Shown here one piece after another: positions 48,401-54,415 of a stretch of DNA of 54,415 bases. The stretch spans positions 1 through 54,415 of the forward strand of contig JAFSBW010000038.1 of NCBI GenBank assembly GCA_017437095.1, written 5' to 3'. The notes beneath the pieces were generated by a model that did no database searches, was not told the DNA's origin, and was given only the letters and a program-made list of their open reading frames with translations. The position numbers and the translations under genes are program-made. The stretch comes from Oscillospiraceae bacterium. GTDB lineage: Bacteria; Bacillota; Clostridia; Oscillospirales; Oscillospiraceae. Position 1 is the first letter of the stretch, and every line of letters starts with the position of its first letter.

Positions 48401-49363
48401 TTACTCCTTTTTGGCGGCAACGCACCGCCAGTCTTCTTTTTCGTGAATTTCCGTAACGGTAAGCCCCGCCTTTTCCAGCGCCGCCAGCACATCCCCCAGC
48501 CGCACATCCAAAATGCCGGAGAGGATCAGGGTGCTGCCGCTGTCCAGCAGCTGGGGCAGCACCGGGGACAGGGCGATGATCACATCCGCTACGATGTTTA
48601 CCAGCACGATATCGTACCGCTTTTCCCGCAGCCGGGCCATCAGGGCAGAATCCTGGGTGACATTGCCGGTAAGGGCGGTAAATTCCGGGGCGGCGAAGCC
48701 GTTGTAGGCGGCGTTTTCCCGGGCAATGTCCTCCGCCTTGGGGTCGATATCCACGCCCACGGCGCTTTTTGCCCCCAGGCGCAGGGCGGCGATGGACAAA
48801 ATGCCGCTGCCGCTGCCCAGATCCAGGCAGCTGGCACCGGGCCCCAGCTTGCGCTCCATAACCTCCATGACCATTTGGGTGGAGGGGTGAGCCCCGGTGC
48901 CAAAGGTGAGGCCGGGGTCGAGAATTACGGGCAGGCGGCCCTGCAGGTTGTAGTCTTCCAGCCAGTAAGGGATCACTACCAGCTTTTCCCCCAAAACCTG
49001 GGGCGGGTAGTTATCCTTCCAGCTTTCTTCCCAGTTGGTATCCGCCAAAAGGGACTTGGTCAGCTTCAGGCTGCCAAAAGAAGCCCCCTTGCGCTGCTTC
49101 AGGCCCTCCAAAAGGGCCTCCAGCCGGGCAAGGCCCGCTTTGTCGCTTTCTTGAAGGTACAGCTTTATTTGAGAAAGCCCCTGCAGGCGCTGCTGCAGGT
49201 CTTCATCGATATAATCCCAATAGGCCCGGTTTTCTTCCAGGAAGGTTTCAAACTCCCCCTGGTCTTCCAGCACCAGGTCGGAAAAGCCGCCGGAGGTCAG
49301 GGCCTCGGCTACGGCTTCGATAGATCCGGAAAGGGTCTCAACGGATATTTCCAGCCATTGCAC
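48401..49363 (-). CDS. prmA: Ribosomal protein L11 methyltransferase
   Basis: PrmA methylates ribosomal protein L11. The start is GTG at 49363, after AGGAGGATG; 320 residues, normal length. The N-terminal substrate domain begins MQWLEISVETLSGSIEAVAEALTSGGFSDLVLED. The catalytic domain has LDPGLTFGTGAHPSTQMVME, the PrmA signature, then CLDLGSGSGILSIAALRLGA (SAM loop) and DIVLVNIVADVIIAL (the NIxAxxL place). In many Clostridia prmA follows dnaJ; here it is far from the chaperone operon and paired with the DUF4015 gene. Confidence 0.94.
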   Translation of the reverse strand: MQWLEISVETLSGSIEAVAEALTSGGFSDLVLEDQGEFETFLEENRAYWDYIDEDLQQRLQGLSQIKLYLQESDKAGLARLEALLEGLKQRKGASFGSLKLTKSLLADTNWEESWKDNYPPQVLGEKLVVIPYWLEDYNLQGRLPVILDPGLTFGTGAHPSTQMVMEVMERKLGPGASCLDLGSGSGILSIAALRLGAKSAVGVDIDPKAEDIARENAAYNGFAAPEFTALTGNVTQDSALMARLREKRYDIVLVNIVADVIIALSPVLPQLLDSGSTLILSGILDVRLGDVLAALEKAGLTVTEIHEKEDWRCVAAKKE

Positions 49364-49518
49364 GGCAACATCCTCCTATACGCATAGTTTACCATCCCCA
49401 TTCTACCGCAAAACCGAAAAAAAGGCAACGCATAGATTGTGAATTTTTCGTTTTCCACTTTCTATTTTCCTTGCTTTGTTATATAATGGTGAAAATATCC
49501 CCAGAAATAGGAGAAGCT

Positions 49519-50787
49519 ATGATTCAAACCGTAACTGTAAGCCCCGGGGTCACCCTGCGGCTGTTTCACGATACGCGCTTTAAGCAGGGCTGCCTGAGCA
49601 TCCAGCTGGTGCGCCCTATGTGCCGCCAAGAAGCGGCAAAAAACGCCCTGCTCAGCGCCGTGCTGCTGCGGGGCTGCCAGGCCTACCCGGATCTGCAAAC
49701 CATTACCTGGCGATTGGACGAGCTTTACGGCGCGTCGGTAGGCACTTTGGTGCGCCGGGTGGGGGATTACCAGACCACCGGCCTTTACTGCAGCTTTCTG
49801 GAAGACCGCTTCGCCCTGCCCGGGGATCAGATCTTAGAGCCTACGGCCCGTCTACTGAAGGAGCTGCTGCTGCGCCCCAAGCTGGAGAACGGGGTGTTTA
49901 AGGCGGATTTTGTAGAGAGCGAAAAGCGGAATCTGGTGCTGGCCATCGAGGCCCAGCGCAACGATAAACGGGCCTGGTGCAGCGCCCAGCTGTTTTCCCA
50001 TATGTGCCGGGAGGATTCCTTTGGCGTGCCCCGGCTGGGCGAGATCGAAGATGTTAAGGCCATTACCCCCCAGAGCCTGTATGACCACTACCGGCGCATC
50101 CTGAAAGAAAGCCGTATGGAGATCTTCTATGTAGGCTCAGCGGATGCCGGGCTGGTTACCCGGCTTTGCCGGGAGCTGGTGGAGAAAGAGCGCGGCTATG
50201 TGAGCCTGCCTGGGCAGACGGCCTTTACATCCGCCCAGGGGGGCGCCTGGGAAGAAACTATGGACATTGCCCAGGGCAAGCTTTCCATGGGCTTTGTTAC
50301 CCCCGCCAATATCCGCCAGGGCAAGGCCTTTGTGGCAACGCAGATGATGAACCTGATCTTTGGCGGCGGCATGACCAGCAAGCTTTTTACCCAGGTTCGG
50401 GAAAAACTTTCCCTTTGCTACGCCATCAGCTCCGGCTACCACGGCTCCAAGGGCATCCTTACCGTAAGCGCCGGCATGGACTGGGAGAAGAAGGACACGG
50501 TGCGCAGCCAGGTGCTGGCCCAGCTGGAAGCCATCTGCCAGGGGGACATTACGGAAGCCGAGCTGGCTGCCGCCCGGCAGGCCATGCTTTCCAGCCTGCG
50601 CGCTACCCACGACAGCGCTGGCTCTATTGAAAACTATTATGCCACCGCCGCCCTCAGCGGCCTGCCCTACAGCCCGGCGGAATATATGCAGCAAGTGCAG
50701 CAGATCACCGCCGCCGATGTGGCCGAGGCGGCCCGGCAGGTAAAGCTGCACAGCGAATACTTCTTAAAGGGGGAAACGGGATGCTGA
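49519..50787 (+). CDS. M16-family peptidase-like protein, inactive-type subunit (YmfF-like)
   Basis: The ATG at 49519 follows AATAGGAG; 422 residues. It has the two-lobed M16 layout but no HxxEH zinc site in the first lobe. The second lobe has GGGMTSKLFTQVREKLSLCYAISSGYHG, which includes the conserved R and Y that bind substrate in the non-catalytic M16 chain. The next gene, overlapping by seven bases, has the zinc site. Together they match the YmfF/YmfH pair of Bacillus, which probably forms a heterodimer degrading peptides. Confidence 0.9.
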   Translation: MIQTVTVSPGVTLRLFHDTRFKQGCLSIQLVRPMCRQEAAKNALLSAVLLRGCQAYPDLQTITWRLDELYGASVGTLVRRVGDYQTTGLYCSFLEDRFALPGDQILEPTARLLKELLLRPKLENGVFKADFVESEKRNLVLAIEAQRNDKRAWCSAQLFSHMCREDSFGVPRLGEIEDVKAITPQSLYDHYRRILKESRMEIFYVGSADAGLVTRLCRELVEKERGYVSLPGQTAFTSAQGGAWEETMDIAQGKLSMGFVTPANIRQGKAFVATQMMNLIFGGGMTSKLFTQVREKLSLCYAISSGYHGSKGILTVSAGMDWEKKDTVRSQVLAQLEAICQGDITEAELAAARQAMLSSLRATHDSAGSIENYYATAALSGLPYSPAEYMQQVQQITAADVAEAARQVKLHSEYFLKGETGC

Positions 50788-52055
50788 AATACTATCCCCG
50801 GCTGGATGAACAGCTGTACAAAACCGTGCTGCCCAACGGCCTTACGGTAATGGTATGCCCCCGGCCCGGTTTTACCAAGAATCTGGCCTATTTTGTAACG
50901 GATTTTGGCGCTATCCATACCAAGTTTACTCTGGACGGCGTAGAGTACACCGCCCCGGACGGGGTGGCTCACTACTTGGAGCATAAGCTCTTTGATATGC
51001 CCGGCCGGGATGTAAGCGCGGAGTTTGCCGCCCTGGGCGCCAACACCAACGCCTTTACCAGCTACGATATTACCGCTTACTATTTTTCCTGCACGGAGAA
51101 TTTTGAAAGCTGCCTGCGGCTGCTGCTGGAATTTGTTTCTACCCCCTATTTTACCCGGGAAACTGTGGAAAAAGAGCAGGGTATCATCGCCCAGGAGATC
51201 GACATGACCGCCGACAGCCCGGATACCGCCGTATTTGAAGGGCTTATGGACAATATGTACCGCGTCCACCCGGTGTCCATCCCCATTTTGGGCTTCCACC
51301 ATACCATCCGGGAGATCACCCCGGAGATCCTGCACACCTGCCACCGGGCCTTTTACCGGCCGGGCAATATGGTGCTGTGCGTGGTGGGGGATGTAAAGCC
51401 GGAGGATATTTGCCGCATTGCGTCCGAGGTGCTGCCCCGGGAGGACAATGCCCAGGTGCAGCTGCAGCGCAGCTGGCCGGAGGAAATGACGGTGCCGCAG
51501 GAAAAGAGCCAGCGGACTATGGAGGTAGCCATGCCCATGTTCCAGCTGGGCTTCAAGGCTGAGCCCCGGGAGCGGGGCGAGGAGGCCATCCGGGAAGAAA
51601 TTTTGGCAGACCTGGCGGCGGAAGCGCTGTTCGGCGAAAGCTCCGGGCTGTACCTGCGGCTGTACGACCAGGGCCTTATCGATTCCAGCTTCGGCGGCGG
51701 CTTTGAGACCATTGAGGGCATGGCCATGCTTACCTGCTCCGGCGACAGCTATGAGCCGGAGGCGGTGCGGGATGCTATACTGGAAGAAGCCCGGCGCATC
51801 GTAAAAGAGGGCATCGACCAGGCCCAGTTTGACCGGATGCGCCGAAGCGCCCTGGGCCGGCGCACCAAGGGGCTGGACAGCTTTGACAGCACCTGCTTCC
51901 GCCTTTGCGCCTATCACCTTTCCGGCTTTGATTATTTTGATTTCCCCCGGCTGTATGAGGATCTGGAGGTTTCTCAGCTGCAGGCTTTCCTGGAGCGGGT
52001 CGTGACCCCCCAGCGGTGCAGCATTTGCGTCATCCGGCCTACGGAAAATTCTTAA
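50781..52055 (+). CDS. M16-family zinc peptidase, catalytic subunit (YmfH-like)
   Basis: The ATG at 50781 overlaps the upstream gene by seven bases; 424 residues. The inverted zinc motif is HYLEH in DGVAHYLEHKLFDMPGRD (about residues 64-68), with the third ligand in EKEQGIIAQEIDM. GANTNAFTSYDITAYYFSC is the substrate strand typical of this group. The second lobe is present but less conserved. It should act as the active half of a dimer with the preceding protein. Thirteen bases separate it from lgt. Confidence 0.93.
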   Translation: MLKYYPRLDEQLYKTVLPNGLTVMVCPRPGFTKNLAYFVTDFGAIHTKFTLDGVEYTAPDGVAHYLEHKLFDMPGRDVSAEFAALGANTNAFTSYDITAYYFSCTENFESCLRLLLEFVSTPYFTRETVEKEQGIIAQEIDMTADSPDTAVFEGLMDNMYRVHPVSIPILGFHHTIREITPEILHTCHRAFYRPGNMVLCVVGDVKPEDICRIASEVLPREDNAQVQLQRSWPEEMTVPQEKSQRTMEVAMPMFQLGFKAEPRERGEEAIREEILADLAAEALFGESSGLYLRLYDQGLIDSSFGGGFETIEGMAMLTCSGDSYEPEAVRDAILEEARRIVKEGIDQAQFDRMRRSALGRRTKGLDSFDSTCFRLCAYHLSGFDYFDFPRLYEDLEVSQLQAFLERVVTPQRCSICVIRPTENS

Positions 52056-52068
52056 GGGAGGCAGTTTT

Positions 52069-52953
52069 ATGAATCTATTTACCCCTGCGGAGCCCAGCTC
52101 CTACGGCGGCATCTCCTTCCCCGGCCTGGGTTTGGAATGCAACCCGCCCCGGCTGCTGGAGATCGGCAGCTTTTCTATCCACTACTACGGCCTGATCATT
52201 GCCGTAGGATTGCTGCTGGCTACCTTGTATGCCTGCCGCAGAAGCAAGCAATTCGGCATCAAAGAGGACGATATTCTCGACGGCGTGCTGTATGTTACCC
52301 CCTTTGCTGTGCTTTGCGCCCGGCTTTACTACTGCATCTTCGCCTGGAACGAGGGCGGCTACGCCCAAAACCCCCTTTCCATCCTCTATGTGTGGCAGGG
52401 CGGCCTTGCCATCTACGGCGGCATATTGGGGGCTATCGTAGGCGTGGCGGTATTTTGCAGGTTTAAGAAAATCAAGCTGCCGGCTTTGCTGGATCTGGTA
52501 GCCCTGGGCTTTTTGATCGGCCAGGGCATCGGCCGCTGGGGCAACTTTATGAACCGGGAAGCCTTCGGCGCGGCGGTGAGCAAGGATTATTTCCTGGCCA
52601 TGGGCCTTACCAATGAGCTTACCGGCCAGGTAGAATACTACCACCCCACCTTTTTGTATGAATCGGTTTGGAATCTTACCGGCTTTGTGATTTTGCATTT
52701 TCTCAGCAAGCGCCGCCGTTACGACGGCCAGATCGCCCTGGGCTACGCTGCCTGGTACGGCCTGGGCCGGGCCATCATTGAGGGCCTGCGGGTAGACAGC
52801 CTCTACTGGGGCAGCATCCGGGTAAGCCAGGCCCTGGCAGCGCTGAGCTGCATCGCGGCGCTGAGCCTGCTGATCTTCTTCTGGGTAAAGCCCCCGAAGG
52901 GAGAGCTTTTTGCCAAGACCCAAGCGCAAACGCAGCAAGACGAAGAAAAATAG
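52069..52953 (+). CDS. lgt: Prolipoprotein diacylglyceryl transferase Lgt
   Basis: Lgt attaches diacylglycerol from phosphatidylglycerol to the lipobox cysteine of lipoproteins. The ATG at 52069 follows AAGGGAGG; 294 residues with about seven membrane helices. YYGLIIAVGLLLATLYACRRS holds the conserved N-terminal YG motif, GGLAIYGGILGAIVG and GQGIGRWGNFMNREAFG (the Lgt signature with catalytic Arg and Asn) follow, and HPTFLYESVWNL is the next block. The predicted lipoprotein at 26890-27441 would be one client. Confidence 0.95.
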   Translation: MNLFTPAEPSSYGGISFPGLGLECNPPRLLEIGSFSIHYYGLIIAVGLLLATLYACRRSKQFGIKEDDILDGVLYVTPFAVLCARLYYCIFAWNEGGYAQNPLSILYVWQGGLAIYGGILGAIVGVAVFCRFKKIKLPALLDLVALGFLIGQGIGRWGNFMNREAFGAAVSKDYFLAMGLTNELTGQVEYYHPTFLYESVWNLTGFVILHFLSKRRRYDGQIALGYAAWYGLGRAIIEGLRVDSLYWGSIRVSQALAALSCIAALSLLIFFWVKPPKGELFAKTQAQTQQDEEK

Positions 52954-52971
52954 ATCCAGGAGAGCTTTGCC

Positions 52972-54243
52972 ATGAAGATAAAGACAAAACCCTCAACTTA
53001 CCCGGAAGTTTTGGCCATGAAGCGGCCAAAGCGTGCCAAGCCCCTGCGGCCAAACCGGGTTTTGCAGGTGCTGATACGGCTGCTGAGCATCCCTACTATG
53101 CTCAAGACCCATTTCCGCTACCGTAAGCACGGCATGGAGAAGATCGGCAAAAAAGAGCCTATGCTGATCCTTATGAATCACTCCAGCTTTACCGACCTGA
53201 AGCTGGCCCATAAGATCTTTTTCCCCAAGCGCTTCGGCATCGTATGCACCACCGACGGCTTTGTGGGCATGAGCTGGCTTATGCGGCTGCTGGGCTGCAT
53301 CCCTACCCAAAAATTCGTTTCGGATGTTTCCCTGGTGGCGGATATGGAGTATATGCTCAAGAAAAAGAAATGCAGCGTGCTGATGTTCCCGGAGGCCAGC
53401 TACTCCTTTGACGGCACAGCCACTGCCCTGCCCAGAAAAATGGGCGTGCTGCTGAAAAAGCTGGGTGTGCCGGTGGTTACGGTGATCACCCAGGGGGCAT
53501 TCGCCCGGGATCCGCTGTACAACGGCCTGCAGCTGCGCAAGGTGGATGTTCAGGCGGATGTAAAATGTCTGTTCACTGCCCAGGAGCTGAAGGAGCATAC
53601 CGTGGCGCAGATCGACGCGGCGCTGGACAAGGAATTTGGCTTTGATAATTTCGCCTGGCAGCAGGAAAACGGCGTAGTCATCGATGAGCCCTTCCGGGCT
53701 GACGGGCTGCACCGCATCCTTTACAAATGCCCCCATTGCGGCGCTGAGGGCAAGACCGTGGGCAAGGGAGTTATGTTAACCTGCACAGCCTGCGGCAAGG
53801 CCTATGAGCTGACGCAGCTGGGAGCGCTGGCAGCAGAGGATGCCGCCTTTACCCATGTGCCGGATTGGTACGCCTGGCAGCGCAGCCAGGTAAAGCAGAG
53901 CCTGGAAGAGGGAACTTACCGCCTGGATACCCCGGTGCGGATCGGCATGATGGTAAACTACAAAGCCATCTATATGGTAGGCGACGGACGGCTGACCCAC
54001 GACGAGACCGGCTTCCGCCTTACCGGCAGCCACGGCCTGGACTATAGCCAGAGCCCCCTGGCCAGCTACGGCCTGTACGCCGATTACCACTGGTACGAGA
54101 TCGGCGATGTGATCTGCATAGGCAACCGGGATGTGCTGTACTACTGCTTCCCCCAAGACGGAGCGCCGGTGGCCAAGGCCCGGCTGGCAGCGGAGGAGCT
54201 GTACAAGCTGAAAAAACGCCGCCGCGCCGCAGTTTCTGTATAA
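52972..54243 (+). CDS. PlsC-type acyltransferase with inserted zinc ribbon and extra C-terminal domain
   Basis: The ATG at 52972 follows AGGAGAGC; 423 residues. Residues 60-215 are a lysophosphatidic-acid-type acyltransferase: NHSSFTD at 69-75 (the NHx4D catalytic pair) and FPEASYSFDG from 139. Then a zinc ribbon with CPHC at 253-256 and CTAC at 271-274, and about 140 more residues, rich in strands (VRIGMMVNYKAIYMVGDGRLTHDETGFRLTGSHG). Ordinary PlsC has about 240 residues. The added parts may bind nucleic acid, a protein partner or lipid; that is open. It is 18 bases after lgt. Confidence 0.85.
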   Translation: MKIKTKPSTYPEVLAMKRPKRAKPLRPNRVLQVLIRLLSIPTMLKTHFRYRKHGMEKIGKKEPMLILMNHSSFTDLKLAHKIFFPKRFGIVCTTDGFVGMSWLMRLLGCIPTQKFVSDVSLVADMEYMLKKKKCSVLMFPEASYSFDGTATALPRKMGVLLKKLGVPVVTVITQGAFARDPLYNGLQLRKVDVQADVKCLFTAQELKEHTVAQIDAALDKEFGFDNFAWQQENGVVIDEPFRADGLHRILYKCPHCGAEGKTVGKGVMLTCTACGKAYELTQLGALAAEDAAFTHVPDWYAWQRSQVKQSLEEGTYRLDTPVRIGMMVNYKAIYMVGDGRLTHDETGFRLTGSHGLDYSQSPLASYGLYADYHWYEIGDVICIGNRDVLYYCFPQDGAPVAKARLAAEELYKLKKRRRAAVSV

Positions 54244-54247
54244 ATAA

Positions 54248-54277
54248 AAATCGGTATGCCCTTGGGCATACCGATTT
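54248..54277 (+). terminator. Intrinsic terminator after the acyltransferase gene
   Basis: AAATCGGTATGCCC pairs with GGGCATACCGATTT around TT, within ten bases of the stop codon. Confidence 0.85.
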
Positions 54278-54310
54278 CAGTCTGTCGAAAAAGTATTTTT
54301 CGACAGACTG
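54278..54310 (+). repeat. Perfect 15-base-pair hairpin next to the terminator
   Basis: CAGTCTGTCGAAAAA (54278-54292) and TTTTTCGACAGACTG (54296-54310) pair fully around GTA. Beyond it, GCAAACCGC (54339-54347) and GCGGTTTGC (54379-54387) form another inverted repeat. Nothing coding was seen from 54311 to the end. Confidence 0.8.
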
Positions 54311-54415
54311 TCAGAGGTCGAGAAAGCCACAAAGACAAGCAAACCGCACTCGTCGGCGTACAGGTGGTACGGTAGAGGGCGGTTTGCGCAGTAAGTCAAA
54401 ATGCCTTGCGAAGCA

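Overview
The window looks like chromosomal DNA of an anaerobic, endospore-lineage Bacillota, most likely a gut Oscillospiraceae/Ruminococcaceae-type clostridium. The evidence is the hrcA-grpE-dnaK-dnaJ order under a CIRCE operator, the short Gram-positive-type DnaK, the yabP-yabQ-divIC-yabR cluster of spore formers, a lipoteichoic-acid-synthase-type sulfatase, Lgt, DegV, a YmfF/YmfH peptidase pair, the fhs/fchA/folD one-carbon set and pyruvate formate-lyase. Family placement is inference. Most of the window is fairly GC-rich. The first 1.3 kb and roughly 12.3-14.7 kb are visibly more AT-rich. No rRNA, tRNA, CRISPR array or intact insertion sequence was seen.

Layout. 1-1.3 kb: AT-rich accessory genes (a partial methyltransferase, a P-loop kinase, an anchored repeat protein). 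1.3-6.8 kb: heat-shock operon with two overlapping CIRCE-like operators, ending with dCMP deaminase. 6.9-16.7 kb: accessory run of small one-enzyme genes (TetR regulator, four GNAT proteins, two flavodoxin-fold reductases, Nudix, PNPOx-like, VOC, methyltransferase, AadE-like, APH-like, GyrI-like, Cys-rich DUF), many overlapping by 4 bases. Its first GNAT gene is preceded by a short leader ORF and a hairpin that covers the ribosome binding site. 16.8-19.7 kb, minus strand: aromatic-acid-exporter-like protein, TatD, phosphopantetheinyl transferase, HD hydrolase. 19.9-24.3 kb: thiamine pyrophosphokinase, P-type ATPase and MocR regulator with overlapping ends. 24.6-31.1 kb, minus strand: LtaS-type protein, a lipoprotein, folD, fchA, fhs.

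31.3-34.3 kb: HIT protein, a TPP riboswitch with terminator controlling thiT, an unknown protein and an XRE regulator. 34.5-37.5 kb: zinc/cadmium-type P1B ATPase with its metal-binding HMA domain as a separate small gene, divergent from an ArsR-AraC fusion regulator. 37.5-40.8 kb: a split pyruvate formate-lyase, in which the catalytic chain lacks its glycyl-radical domain, that domain is the next gene (80 aa), and the activating enzyme follows. 40.9-45.5 kb: unknown anchored protein, DegV, the yabPQ-divIC-yabR cluster, a FabG-like reductase, rpiB. 45.5-54.4 kb: a palindromic repeat and an array of tight hairpins, a polytopic DUF1576-like protein, a glycoside-hydrolase-like protein with prmA, the M16 peptidase pair, lgt and a PlsC-type acyltransferase carrying a zinc ribbon.

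How the genes work together. PflBA makes formate and Fhs/FchA/FolD move formate into tetrahydrofolate-bound one-carbon units. ThiT imports thiamine under TPP control and ThiN makes TPP from it. The 26.9-27.4 kb lipoprotein would be a substrate of Lgt. Intergenic regions carry a family of small terminal-inverted-repeat elements, heptamer tandem repeats and many strong intrinsic terminators. The best leads for new biology are the split PFL with its Cys-rich tail, the leader-peptide/hairpin arrangement at 7.7-7.8 kb, the ArsR-AraC fusion, the hairpin array at 45.6-45.9 kb and the repeated motif in the fhs leader.
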